Positions 13,901 through 28,900 of a stretch of DNA of 64,000 bases are shown here, one piece after another. The DNA is taken from positions 12,960,546 to 13,024,545 of the forward strand of contig BSYO01000020.1 of assembly GCA_033239525.1 (NCBI GenBank), in the 5' to 3' direction. The number at the start of each line of letters is the position of its first letter. Within the stretch, counting starts at the first letter, position 1. A model generated the notes under the pieces. The model made no database searches. It saw only the letters and a program-made list of their open reading frames with translations, and was not told the DNA's origin. A program made the translations under genes and the position numbers. The DNA comes from Nepenthes gracilis. Lineage: Eukaryota > Streptophyta > Magnoliopsida > Caryophyllales > Nepenthaceae.

Positions 13901-16900
13901 TTGTAAAACTATTCCCATCACGAGCACCAGGTGATACACTTGCATTTTATCGGGGAACATCTCCTCCAAATGAAGATTCACCTTTGTAAGTGTAAGAGCT
14001 TTGATTCTCAACAAACCCTTTGCCTTTACAAGAGAGCCTAGCATCCACTTTCAATGCTAGTTGGTATGCATCATTGAACCTCCACAATCGATGCATCTCT
14101 ACTTCATCACCGGTAAGGTTTTGTAATTTTTCAACAAACCTTGCCACAAGTTGCTCTTCTTTTTCATGAAGATCTTTGTAGGCCATGATTTTGTAAAACT
14201 TTTTGGCATACTCCATCATACTCTTTGCATTTTGTCAGTGGTTGTTAAATTTAGAGAAAATCATTGAAGTACAATTTGTAATAAGGAATTTTTCCTTAAG
14301 CCTTGATTTTTTCTTCTCTCGTCAAGAAATCTTTAGCTTTCCTTTATGAGGCCTCATCTCTTGAGTTTTATCATTCCATGACAAAGCATAGCCATGAAAC
14401 TTGTTAGCAATAAACTTTCAACATTGATTTTCCCGCATTTCCTTATAATCACAGAACTTTCCAATGGCACTAAACTATTCCATAAATTTTTCAGGGGCGA
14501 AGGCGACCTTGGAACTCTGGTAGTCGATTTGTATAGTGTCGAAACCACAATAAGGGGTCTTTTGGAAATACCTCCTTGGTTTGCTCAAGGATTAGTGTCG
14601 AGTTTGTTACATGAAGACCCCTGACTTTCTATGCTAACCACGAGTTTCTTGGTGTTGAAGACATGAAGTTAGTTCATCAACCTATTGTCAAAGTGTTTGA
14701 AGTTCATCATTTCTTTCATTCCTCTAGATCTGTTGCTATTTCTTTCTTTGCTTCCACGAGTTGCCATGGAAAAGTAAGAGTATGACCAAGAGTATTAACA
14801 TAGGCTATGGTAGCAAATGATGAAGGAACTGGCTGAGTGGAGTAGAAATTGAAAGGGAGAAACTTGAAAAAAAAAAAGAGAGGGAAGGAAGGAGGTGCGC
14901 TTCATGCTTCACTAAATATATATTTTTGAAAATCTCAAATCTGAGTTTTGTTTCATCCCTACAAGGGAATAAATACAAGGTAAAAGCCATCTAACAACTG
15001 CTATAATTAAAGTTAGCATGTCAATACATTAATAAAGACATCTTCCACCTAAAAGACGGTTATTATTTAGGACATCTCCAACCTAAAAGACAACTTTCTG
15101 CTGACTATTAAATGAGGCATAAATAACTACCCATTTAAAACAACAGCATCAAATATTTCTCTACAAGAATCTAGCTAGCCGAGCCAAAGAGAGCTGGCTG
15201 GTGGACCTGAGCTGTGCACTGTATCATGTGACATGCCAAAGCATGTGGATGCCCATTATACTTGTAATCCTTGCTGCATTTAGCCTCTTAATTCTGATAA
15301 GTGCTTTATAAAGGGTTTTCAAAGGATGCTCTGTTGTTATTTTCTTGCTCTTTGTTTGGGTATGAGACAGTTGAACAAACATGAACCCAACATAACTAAG
15401 TCATTTCCTAGAGGTGATATTTTTCTTATTAGAACTTTCAATTGAAAGCTCCTCAAAACTGTTTCATGATGTTATATTTGGTAACATAGTACCGAGGTGG
15501 TGGTGTGGTCAAAAAACATCAAGAGTGGCCTACAGAGAAGGCAATCCTTGCCTCAATGGTATGGTAAGGTTATCCTATGGGGGCTGGGAAGTGATGTGTT
15601 CAAATCATATAAATAGCCTCGCTGCAATATGGACTGAAGGAAGTGTGCAGCTAACTATCCTTAGACCTTGCCGTGCAGGAGCCTTTTACAATGGACCATC
15701 ATTATAGTGGCTTATAGAATAAATTTGCAAAGATCAATACTTTTCTTAAGCTTTTAGTATTTTTTTCCTTTTCTCTTTTTACTCCCCTATATGCTTTATT
15801 CATTATTTGCTTCTGTTTTTTTTTAAGCATTGTTGTCAGGGCATGTTTTTCTACTTGCTTTTTTCATCTTTTTGGGTGTATGCACATGGTTGTGGATAAG
15901 CATGGTGTTGCTGTTATCAACACCCTCTTAGAGCATTAGATACAGCAATCACCTGTACTGCCTGCACATATTATCCTTATGCCTTTGAAATGTATGAATA
16001 TTTGGGGAATAGCAGCAGGAAATGGCAGAAACGAGAAATGTAAAGTTCCACAACAGAAATAAATGAAGTGAAGGTCTTTCTTCTCTTGTAAAGTTAGGGG
16101 AGTGCATGCTTACTGTAAGCACTGAGTACCTTAAGGTTGCCTTGACCAAGTTGATGATTAGGGTTGTATTGTGTACCATGCTTTGTTATGCTTAAGAAAA
16201 TCAGAAATGTCATAACAGTGTCAAAATGGTGTTCCATAACTTTTATGATCAACTGAACATGTCTGAAAAAAGAGAAACTACATTTTTATGATAAAGATAA
16301 CAACATGATCAAAAGCATACATCAGAATAATAAAAAGTTATGGAGTAAAAGCTTTCCTTTTCAATTCACTTCTCACATTGTTTTTCCCATGGTCATATCG
16401 CTCCTGCTTCCACACCCCAATGCTATATCATCCCTAGCCTGCCCTCCGCCATTGACCTGCAGGCTGCAGTTGTATAGTCACTGTAACCTTGATAACCCCA
16501 AAAACATTGACATCACAGCTGTGTCTTCATTAATTCGACAGAATAAATTATAAAGCCAATAATAAAACTAATCAGAAGATTTTATTCCAAAAATGGCTAA
16601 ATCCTTGATTTGACAAATTCAGAAGGGAATGATGATGGGGAGGACTGGGAGGTAGGACTTTCGACAGCAGATAAGGTGATTGAGGAAACTTGGGTAATCA
16701 TTGCCAAGATTTTATGTCGTTTGAGCTAATATTCTTGCGTAAATATATAAAGGGAAAGAGAGGAATCTTGTGGGAAAAAGGTTGAATAAGAATGGAGAAT
16801 GAGAAAATCTGCCGACTTCAAGTAAGCAAGTCTACCAGAAGGAAAGTGGCCCAGTAGATTCAACAGATTTATGTACTATGTTAATTTTTTGGTGGAGCAG

Positions 16901-19900
16901 GTTTGGCACCCATGATCTAGTTGAATTCAGAGTTCATATCCAAGCTGAAATCGAGCTGATGTTAAAAAGTAAAAAAACAGTGTGTGTGTGAAGTCATGGT
17001 TCTGACCTCTGCAAATCGATCATCATTTTTAATTGTCTTTGTAATTACATACCACAAAGTCACAAGCGGGAAAATATCACTATATTTGCCTTTACCTTTT
17101 TTTGGCTTCTCATCTGAATGTGTATTTTTCCAAATTTATTTATTTATTTTTGTATAATTTTTCATTTTTAGGATGTGCTCTACCTTTGTTAATGATGCAT
17201 TCTGATGCCTGAATACATTTTGAATGGCTTTCATTTGGCTGACAGATTGCAGCAAACAAGCTCAGCCTTGCTAGGTTGGCAATGCTAAATTTCAATCGAC
17301 TGAGAAAACCGGGAACATCAGCAGCAGTTGCAGACCTTGATAAAGCAAAAGATCTTTTGAAGGACACAATAAGGTTTGTGTTATTCTGTAACATCACTAA
17401 GTAAATTATTAATTCGTCTGCATTAATCAAGTCAATGCCATTATGATTACCAGGTCTAAACATCTTTATATCACTTTAAACATCTCAGACTTGAAGTTTT
17501 TCCCACAAATCTAAGACTTGTGCATGAACTTGTATTCAAGTTAATTGTTGTTGGTTAAATTTTTTCATGAATTTGAAGTTGCAGTGTTGGCTAAGAACTA
17601 AAGAAAGGTAATTTAATGGCATAAATTAACTTACTGGATTGGAAATTGACATGGAAGTAAATGAAATGCTGGAAATTTAGCAAAAAGATTCTACAAACTT
17701 GAATTGAAATTGATGGAAAAGTAGACTGTGAACTGAAACTTATATTTGATTAGGGTCTGAAAACTTTCTAGGGAAAAGACAAATTTTTTGAGTTGCCTGA
17801 TTCACTCAACACCTCCCCAACAAACTGGTTTTCGATTAGTAAGTCATAAGTATCCCGAATAGCCAAATCTGACATTCTCAATGCAGAAGAGTACCCAAAA
17901 CTTTTAACTCATCATTTACCTCAATGTCAATCTATGGTTCTGGATCAACCCAAAAATTTCAGTGGTAAATATCCTAACGTCCATTTCTAATTACATGTAT
18001 CCAATCTCACAAACTATACCAGGCTGCTAAGTAAATAATTACACTAGTAAATTGTAGCAGAGAGATTCATGTATTAAAATCAACTAAACAAAAAAATAAA
18101 ATCAACATCATTGCCGACCTCCCTTAGCAACCACAAACTACCATATCACCATCATCATTGACTGCCTGGCCATCCACCCCACCCTCTTATGATCTTACCT
18201 TTTCCTTCCCGCCTGTGACGTAGCAAGATACATCCACTAGTTTAAGTTAATTTCTCATAGGAAGTGGGAATAAGAAGATAGGAAAATGATGAGAAAGTAT
18301 AGGAAAGAAGGGGATACAGAACCGACAGAGAGATCAATTCTAGAAGGAATTCAGTTCATTTCATTCACCATTCCTCCTAGTTATAGTACAGTTTCTTTAT
18401 AATTCATGTTAGAATATTTGTTAGATAGTACTCTTAGAATATACTGTAAAATATATTGAAGAATATTTTTTTTGTAAGAGTAGTTTAATATTTTTTATAT
18501 ATATAAATAATCCTCTGTGTGTGTGTGTGTGTGTGTGTGAATATGACTAACCCAATATGTGATTTTCTCAGCTCTGCTTATTCTTACCTGGTATTAGAGG
18601 GTGATTTCCTAACCCTAACATCAGCAACCATATGATGCTGCCACCAGCGGTGAAGTTCTTCACCAGCATTGATGCACATCCTCTCATGAAATTGAAGCCC
18701 CAAACTAATTTTCATTTTTGTCCACAATCATTGCACAATATTCTTCCATTTCAGTTCTTGCAAAAAGCCCTAAGTTTTGGGCTAATCAGTCGATTCTCCA
18801 TATTCAGGTGTTTTTTCTCTGTTGTTTATTCATCTTGAAGGGCAACTTGCTAATGCTCTACGATTCTTAGTGAGTTTTCATCGTTCTTCTTGGCTGTCAG
18901 TGGATTTTTCTGGTAGATTTCTGCTCTACTACATCGTGATACGCTTTCACTTCATCATGTTGCTGCTGCTTCAGGAGTAAGGGAATGGGAGTTCTATCAC
19001 AAAGAACAAAAGAGAGCATAAGTGGAGGAGAGAGATATTTTCTGGCTTCCATTTCTACAAGAGAAATAATATTCATAACCTAATTGTACTCCTTTTTGTA
19101 CTAAAATTGCCAAAGTAGGACCTACATCTACTTTTGGGCAATTTGGTATAAGTGAGTGTACAAATAATATTACTTTTCTACAAATTGTTGATTCTATTAA
19201 TAGTTTTTTGATCGATTGAGACGAGAGAGAGTTATCATAGAAAGTTGTTTGAAATAGTTTGTTAATTTTCTCCGTATTAATTGCTATGTGAGAAATACAT
19301 CTGACTTTTTGGGTGGATTTTTGTTATTTCTCATGGATCCTAAACCCATATTGGGTGCTTCTTATGGATGACAATATAATAGATGTTTGATTTTTTTTTT
19401 TTTTTTTCATTATGGTAGTGAGGGTTATACCCAAAATAATTGCTAGTTGTCACATGGAAAGTCTATTAGAATTTTTAATCATATTATACTACCATTGTTC
19501 AATCTCGTAACCACACCGCTTATCTCTCAGCATCTTCTCAAGTTTTTATCATTGACTCGGGTACCTTTGATCGTATGACTAGGTTCACAAATACCTTGTC
19601 TAATTATTAACTATTATCCACTATTCCTAATAATATTTTGGCTAATAGCTCGATGTAAAAGTTGAGGGTATTAGTTTTACTTTTCTGACACTGACTTTAT
19701 GTCTCTCATTAGTTCTTTATTTGCTTAATTTTTTCATCTAGTCTGCTATCAATTAGTCAATTTACTTAAGAATATAATTGTTATGTAATGTTCTTCACCA
19801 CTCATTGTAAGTTTCAAGATCTTACAATGAGGGAGGGTTATTAGTAGAAGTACTCGTGATTTTAGAAGTCTCTACTTATTCGATGCAAATTCCAATCCTA

Positions 19901-22900
19901 TGTTTTATTCTTGCCACTTCTATGCCCTTGATCTTTACTGTAGAATGAGTCATCCATCTCATTATAATTTAAGAAAGTTATGCCCAACTCTGATATTTGT
20001 TATTGACTTGTTTCATTAGTCATGTTAGTTTGCTGAACATCATTGTAGACCATATTCACATCGAGTAAATCCACGCGCCACTGCCCCTTTTTATTTAGTA
20101 TACTTGGATATTTGGAGACCGTGTCCAGTTTCGTCCAATATGGGACTTCGTTACTTTGTTACCTTTGTTGATGACTATTTACAAGTTACCTAGTTATATT
20201 TGATGAAAAATCAAACTAAGTTATACTCTATTTTTAGTTCATTTTATATTAAAATTAAGACTCAATTATCTGCTTCTATATGTACTTTGCGGAGTGACAA
20301 TGGTTTTGAATATTTTTTCACCTCTTTTTTGTCGTTCCTATCACAACAAGAGATTTTTTATGAGTTATTTTATTCTCTCACACCCTAGCAGAGCGGATTG
20401 GTTGACAGGAAGAATATGCACTTGATGGAGGCTGCTCAAGCTTTCTTATTCCCATGGGGTTGCCAAAACGTTTTTAGTGTGATGCATTGTTAACAATGGA
20501 CTATCTTATTAATCAAATGACATTAGTTATTTTTCAAAGGGAGATTCCTCATCATGTGTTATTTCCTGGCAAGTCACTACATTTTCTTTCCATGAAGATT
20601 TCTGATTGTGTAAGGTATACTTGTTAAGTGACCAAGCTTGATCCCAAGATATCATTGTACTCAAAAAGGGTATCAGTGTTTCTCTCCTCGAATTGGGTCG
20701 TTTTTTAGTGTCATTTGATGTCATATTTCATGATTCTACACCTTATTATCCCAATATATCTGTAGTGAGTCCATCTTAAAGTATCCCTCTTGAGGACGAT
20801 ATTCTTGTATATGAGATTATTTATAAGGCTATATCTCCTGCACCGTTGTCACATACACCTCCTTGTTCTGGTCACTCAAACATATATTTATGATCTTTGT
20901 CAGGTGTTTGGTTCCTTTCCGAGTGTGGATCTCAAATGAACCATTATTGATCCTATTATTTCGACTATAGATACTACTATTCCTAATTTGGGAACCGATT
21001 TAGACCTTTTAATTGCATTTTGGAAGGGCCACTAAAGCTGTATTTTGTATCCATTGTTTGTTACATTATCTTATTCTGGCATTTTATCTTCACAATAGGC
21101 TTTTGTGTCCACCTTAGACTTTATTAGTGTATCTTGATTTTTATTCGAAACTATTTCTTATCCTGGTTAGTGGCCCAATATAGGGGAAGAGATAGTTGCA
21201 TTTGAACATAATCCACGTTGGCGCTGGTCCCTTTGCCTCCAGGGAAGCAACCATGGATGTAAATGGATTTACATGATGAATGTTAACTCAAATAGTTCTT
21301 AACTTGATTGAAAGCTCGTCTAGTGGCTAAAGAGTATGCTTAGACATATATTGTGTACTATAATGATACTTTTTCTTTTGTTATTAAGTTGACTACTATT
21401 AGGCTTCTTACCTCTACTTATCACTGGTCTTTATATAGATTAGACATTAAGAAAGCCTTCCTACATGGTGATCTGCGGGCGGAGATTTATTTGGAGCAAC
21501 CTTTAGGATTTGTTATTCAGGGGAATTGTGGATCTGTTTGTTGATTAAAGAAGTCTTTATATGGTTTGAAGTAATTCCTATGTGTTTTAATAGATTTAGT
21601 GAAGCTATATTTGAGGCCTCTCTCATTGTGATAGCAATCACTATGTGTTCTATTATCATTCTAGTGTTAGATGTATTCTTCTCATTGTGTGTGTAGATAA
21701 CATTGTGATTACTGACAACAATATTATTGTCATCACAAATATGAAATTGTCTCTTCAAAATCGATTTCATACCAAAAATTTTGGAAGTTTGCATTATTTT
21801 CTTGGAATTGAGATTGCTAGATGTCATTTGGCATCTTCTTTTTACAAAAAAATATATATATATACAGTAAATTTACTTTGAGAGACTAGCATGCTGAGTT
21901 TAAAACCATGAGACTCTTCCATGGACCTAGGAATTAATCAATCACCAAATGATAAATGGAACATGGCCTAGGTACCAACAGTTGGCGATGCCTATGGCCA
22001 CTATTGTTGTTTGTCGACTGACATACCTAAACCTAAGGCCGTTGCTTGCCGATGCCTTGACCTCCATTGCCTATCATTGATAATTAACGTTCCTGCCCCC
22101 ATCATAGAGCACCGGCCAATGACTCCCTGGGCCATCCTATCAATTGTTGGCCAGATCATGTTAACCCCGTCCTGCTAGTTGTTGATGTGGATGCTAATGC
22201 CCCTAACCAAGTTGTCAGTCATCGACCGGTGACATTTTTGACCCCATTGTTGAAACAAAATATGAGTATATTAAAAGCTGATTGTTAATGAATTTCATAT
22301 TTTATTAGTCGTAAAATATTAACACCATAAAAATCAACAACCGCTAAAACGAAGTCTACGCATAATAAAGATCGATCATTGGTAAATTCGAGTATTTTCT
22401 TGACCGTGAAACATTACACCATCCTAAAAATATTACTGCAAACAATTACAGCGAACATGCATTGTCGTTGATCAATATGTGTGATACTTTATATTTTCTT
22501 ATATACATATCAGACATTGAAAAATATTTCGATAAGAAGTTATCTTCTTTGGAAATATTTTCCCATGGAAAATGTAGAAAGCATTTTTTAGGAATATATT
22601 TTCCATGGAAAATATTTACCATTTGATAAATATTTTCCAACAAACAAATGGAGCCCAAATGAAATTGACAAAAAGGATGCTGACATTACTTTCACACCTG
22701 ATTATCCTTCTTATTGGCTGATTAGGTGGTGAACGTTTAAAATTTTCTTAATTGGTTTAGTTTATGCTGGATCATCTTCCTATTAGTAGTGGCTGCTATG
22801 AATCGGAAATGCATATATAATTATCTAAAAATTTTCTGGATGGCTTATTGTGTTCCATCCTTACCAACCCTTTTTTTCTGTTACAAGGGAGAACTAATAA

Positions 22901-25900
22901 CCTCATTTGAGTGTCACCACACATGGAATTGTAACCCCTATAATATCAGCAAGCATGAAAACGGAAGCTTCCTTGAGAAGGGCGAGGGAGATGCTGCTTC
23001 CATGTCTTGATCTGTCTCTGGTTCTATTGTCTTTTGAGGAGTCAAATGCAATTCCTTAGAAGACTGGATTTCGATTTGAGCCATCTGCTCTCCCGCTGCT
23101 TAACATCACAATCAAAGCAGTGTCCACTTCCAAGATCACTTCCCCATGGGCACAATTTCATACCAGCTTGTGAGGCATGAAGTTAAAGGATGTGAAAATC
23201 TTACCTTTTGTACCTCAAGTTGTACAAGATGTGAATTCTGTTTGTGTTATCCAAATTTGCATTTGTGTTTAAATAAAAAGCTTGGGTTGGGAGGCGGGGG
23301 GTAGAAAAATTTAACCTATTTCAATCACAATCTTGCCTGTCTTCACTTTTTTTTTTTTTTTCATTCGTGGCTCCCAGCCAAGAATCTTATTTTGTTTGTT
23401 TTTTTTTTCCCCTCTGAGTATTTGATTAAGAATTTGAATCTGGGGATGGTGGCATTTGACTCTAATTCTCTTTTACTGTTCTGTAATGAATCCTATTGCC
23501 AGATCAGTCGAGTGCAAGAACTCAATGATACTAATTCCTTCTTCATGATAGGATATCACAGCATGTTTTGGATGGTTTAATCAAACAAAAGCACAACATA
23601 CGCAGTTATGAGCCATGTGAAGATAATAAGAGGGATGGAAAGACCGCATTGGTCATACTGGTTAGTGTTTATCATAGCAGCAAGTTATGCTTTTTATTGT
23701 TTTCAGATATACTTTATTGAATTTTGACGTTTCAGTTTAGGTTGTTGACTTAGTATCTCTTCAAGATAGGGATGCCAACAAACAGTGGTCAAAACTATCA
23801 AGTGTTAGAATCCAAATCAAGTCATGTAAATTTTTACATAATTTTTCTTGTATCCTTAATTTTTTCTAAAAGTTTAGATGAATTTAGTTTGAATTTTAAT
23901 ATTGTATAAAAACTAAATATCCCATTGTAAAAGTTGGAAAGACTGTTAATATATATTAGTGCTATAGGCCAAAAAGCCCAGAACTTTTTACATCGGGGAA
24001 TGAATTCAAGAAACCTCCTTTATGTTCGATTGTTGCTTGCTGTTATTACTTGCTTGCTTGTGTTTCCACATTTTCTATCAGCAACTTACATTTGATATTC
24101 TTGATACTATGTTTTTTTGTAATCACGTCCTAAGATCAACCCTCACACTAAAGTCTGCTTGGGGGTCAATTTTTGTGGCTATAAAATTTTGACAGTAATA
24201 ACTGATATAAGAGCCTGATTTAAGAGATGAGTAGTAAGGAAAGCCTCAGTTTTGAGAAAAGTTCATATGATTGGATAGTGATTGCCCAAGTGACACCATA
24301 GACGGTTACTTAGACGACTCCTATAGTTCAGCCAACTACTCAGCAACTCTTGTGGCTCAGCCGACCATAATCACTTGTCTTGAAACATTTGAGAGAAGGG
24401 TGATTGAGATAGAAGGCTAAGATGAATTTTTTGACTAGATCAAAAGATGAGGGGATAGCCTTACTAGCCAGTTAAGGCTCCTTGAAGAGGTGGTTAATGC
24501 CAGCGGAGTTATTAAGGTTTTTTAACCCTAGAGAGTGGTGGATCACTAGATCGAACTAATATTGTAGGCGAGGCCACTTGTTTGAGGAGCATCTAGGATG
24601 GCACCTCTTGAACTAGCGGAGTTTCAAAAACACTTGGATGGGTTAATAAATTCGGGTTTCATTTGCCCTTCAAAAGCACATTGTGAAGCCCCTGTTTTAT
24701 TTAGATTGATCAATTGAGCAATGCAAAATGCTTCACAAAGCTCGATTTGAGGTAGGTTTATCACAAAATCAAAATCGCAGAGGGGGACGAGCCAAAAACT
24801 ACATGTGTTATAATATGGAGCTTTCGAGTGGCTCATAATGTCATTTGGTTTGACCAATGCCTTAGTGACATTTGGCACATTAATGAAGTAGGTATTTCTT
24901 GAATACTTGGACAAATTTGCGGTGGGCTACTTAGACAACAATATGATATATAGTTTAAGCCTAGAAGGTCACCTAAAGAATCTAAGACTAGTTTTCCAGA
25001 AGTTGAAGAAGAATTATCTCTACGTGAAACGTTGGAAATGCTTTTTTACTCAAGAGGAGATCAGTTTGTTGAGGCGCTTCATGGCGTGAAGTTAGATTAA
25101 GATAGATCAAAAGGTGCAAGCTATCTTGGATTGGCAAGTTTCACTAAGTGTGAGTGAGTTACGCTCATTCATTGGTCTTACTATTATCGACACTTCATAG
25201 AAAGGTATTCACAGAAAACTATGCTTTTGACAAATTTATTCAAAAAGAATAGTAAGTGGGATTTGTTGGTGGCATGTTAGAAAGCCTTTGAAGAGTTGAA
25301 ATATGTGGCAAGGAAGGAGCTTGTGTTAGTCCACTCAAATGTTACCAAGCACTTTGTGGTGTAGACTGATGTGTGAGATTTTACCCACAGAAGGGTCTTA
25401 TTGCAAGAAGGCATCTAGTAGCCTACATGAGTAGGAAACTAAATGAGGCAAAATGACGTTATACAACCCAAAAAAAAAGAGTTGCCAGCGATCATGCACT
25501 GTCTAATGACATGGAGATCCTATTTGCTCGGCTCCAAGTTCATGATAAAAATCGATAACATTGCTGCCAACTGCATACTCATACAACCAAAGTTAACTTC
25601 AAAGTAGGTTTCATGGTAGGAGTTTTTAGCATAATTCGATTTGGAGTTAGAACATAAAGCTTGACATTGCAAGTAGGTCACGGATAACCTCAGTAGAAGA
25701 CCACACCTCACTGCCTTGTCTTGAGTAGCCCACCTAAAATAGTATTGTCGCAACCATTAAAGAGCAAGTGAAGATAAACCTTGAGAAGGACTCAATGGAC
25801 GTGACTCTATTTAGATTGATTCAAGAGGGTAAGACTTGAAGGTTTTAGGTTGACTATGAATAGATCTTCACGAAGGGACACCAAGTTCTCTTATCTGAGG

Positions 25901-28900
25901 CTAGAGCACTGAGGAGGATGTTTCTTAGAGTGTTAGGACGCTATAAGAATTGGTCATTCAGGGTGATAGCATATTTTGAGCTTATTATAGAAGGGTTATT
26001 GCTCGCCCAAGACGAAGGATGATGTGACGAGTTATATGAAGACGTGTCTCGTCTGTCAGTAAGATAAGATTGAATATTAAAAGCCAGCGGGATTATTGGT
26101 GCCTTTCACTGTACCTAGTAGACCTTGGAAAAATATTTCTCTCAACTTTATCATTAGGCTGCCAAAGGTTTGTGAATCCTCATGCATCTAAGTGATCGTG
26201 AACCATTTCTCAAAGCATGCCAGCTTTATTTCAACATCAGTAGATTGTTCAGAAGAGGAGACATCTCTTTTCTTCAAGCACATCATCAAATACTAGTGAA
26301 TACCCTAAAGAATTGAGTGACAGAAATGCTTCGTTGGCACCTTTTGGTTAGATCTCTTCATATTACTCTATTTAGAATTAACTTTCTCATCTAGCCACAA
26401 TCCTCAAAATGTTAGTCAAACAAAGAGATTCAATGGCTTACTTAAGGAGTTCATGTGCCATTTTGTGAGTGTTAGTCAAAATAATTATTGAAGATCCTCG
26501 ATATTACTCAATTTTATTTGAATACTCAAGAGTGTTCATCAAACAAGTGTCTTTGTGGGATTGTAGTAGGTCAGCAGTTATTTCTTTGACATACTGTGAC
26601 TAAGCTATACAAAGGAAAGTGCCTCATACCTACAACTTTGCCTGGGAGTGAAAGCAGAACATGAAAATTTTCAAAGCCTACATGGTAAAGTGTCTCATCG
26701 AATGAAGAAGTGGGCAGATCATAAGAGATGGCTTGTACAATCAATGTGGGAGATCTTGTATTGATTAAACTCCTTTAAGAGAATATGTGGTTCCTTAGAA
26801 GAAAAGACAAACACCTCTTACAGAAATATAAAGGCCCGGTCAATATCATTGCTTATGTGGGGAAGTTATCGTATAGGATGGATCCTCTAAAATAGATAAG
26901 GTCCACCCAGTCTTCCATACAAGCCAACATTAGACTAAAACCAATGTCAGAAGTTGAGGGGGTCATTTTTGAAAGGTAGGTGATGGCATCAGCTGAGAAG
27001 AGAAATAAAGAAGTGCTCATAGAGTAGAAGAGAAGAACAGAAGAAATAGGTTGGAAACTTGTTAGAAACATGAGATTGAAAAAGTAAGAGATCAAAACGA
27101 TATTGAAGATTAAGTCAACAACGACATCGACGGCTTGGTATGGGGTGGTTGTTAAAATTTAAATCGAGTTATGTAAATTTTTACATAATTTTTCTAGCAT
27201 CATTAAATTTTTTTAGAAATTTAAGTAAATTTAGTTTGAATTTTAGTATTGTAGAGAAGTTAAATACCTTATTGTAAATGTTGGAGACTTTTAATGTATA
27301 TTAATGCCAAAGGTTAGAAGGTCCTAAACCCTCTATATGAGAAAATGAACTCAGAAATTTTCTTCCATAACCGATTGTTGCTTGTTGCTATTAAATGCTT
27401 TGCTCGTGTCTCCATGCTCTCGACTAGCAACTTATTTGCATTCGATATTCTTAACACTATGTGCTTCTCGTAATTACGTTCCTGGATCGACCCTCCATTT
27501 AAATTTGCTCTGGGTTCAGTTTTACTGAAGTACTGTTCCCAATGGGAATAGACGCATCACATGGTTTTGTGGCTGGAAAATTCGGACTGACACTAAGCAT
27601 ATGCTATATGTCAGGCAGACAACAATAGCTCTTTTAACTGGGATTGCATTACTTTGGAAGTCTTCTTGGGGAAAATTAGACACCTTAGTCCCACTACAGG
27701 CCAGTAGAAAAGATTCATTGAGTGACAACTATGCTAAGAAAATTCTGATATATTTCTGCAAGAAAAAATCAGTACTATGGTCTTTTGTTGCTTCTGTAAT
27801 CTTTCAATTCTCAATAAGATTATAAAATAAAAAGAGGTGAGCGAAAAGGAGAAATGGTCTTCCAAGAGATGGATAATATTACTTGATGAATTTGTTGTTC
27901 ATTCTTACATACCATTTATTTATATTTCATAGGATTAGTTGGCCGAATAAATAGTGAATGGTGTAATAATTGCCATACAAAAAAAGGCACTTTTGGGATT
28001 AAGAATGTGACCTGCCTCTGTGCTGCTCTATTAGACATACCTTTGAGTGAACCCATCCTTCCAAAGAAGAGCTTCTCAGATATGCCGTCTTTGCTAGTGA
28101 ATTCAGTCTTATATAAGACTGAAATCATACCCACAAGAGAGTTCAGTCTTACCCATATTGCCTGAAATCTGATCAATTGCCTATTGTGGCTTCCAGCTGT
28201 CCACAGTGCAAACTATCTAACTTACTTTTCATTTATTTTTTTTTTTCTGTTCATATACTCCTAGTTGTTTGTGAGTTCATTTTAAAGCATCTGAAGGTTT
28301 TTGTCATGATGCTCTTAGAGAACATCTATGCCTTCTGATGTGAACATTGGTTCATAAATCTATTTTCAAGTCTGGAAATCACAAGCTCATATGCAGTGCA
28401 ATAAGATATTTGCATGACATTGCGAGAAGTCATGTTCCTACATGCGTTCAAGGGGAAGTGTAGAGCGCTAGTAGATATGCCATTGTGTGCAAATAGAACA
28501 TAGAAATTTTTACTTCGCAGGAACATCAGTATTTTAAGGCTTGAAATTGGCTTCTGAAAGAACAAACGACCTCTATCACACAATGGGGGGTGGTTTGCTG
28601 GCAGTCAGTCTAGTCCTTTTCCTGGTGCATCTGAGCCAGAACTATTAAAAAATTTCTTTCGACCAAATCTGATTTTCTTATTCAATCTTTAAACATTCAT
28701 CTTCTTGTAATGACTTGCACATTTGCACGATTTCTTTCCAAGCAATAATTTTCTTTTGTCTTAAGTATTTAGCCTCTACTCAGACTTTTATTTCATTTTT
28801 CTGCATATTTTCTGTGTTCATTCTTTGCATTTTCTATCTCGTCATTTTTTGGTCTTTTAATACTCCTAGGCCCTAGCTGCTGTTTTGTTTCTTGCCTTAA

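Larger units (their letters stand above)
12538..17245 (+). other. TPR intron 3, apart from the gypsy and SINE insertions
   Basis: Outside the gypsy element (12619-15233) and the SINE (about 15545-15700) this intron shows only AT-rich sequence without domains, including 15700-17245. The frame at 17140-17463 on the minus strand overlaps the real exon on the other strand and is a shadow. Confidence 0.6.

Noticed and set aside
3965..15700. tRNA genes suggested by box A/box B-like motifs
   Set aside because: No cloverleaf can be drawn around them, and the downstream sequence matches SINE bodies.
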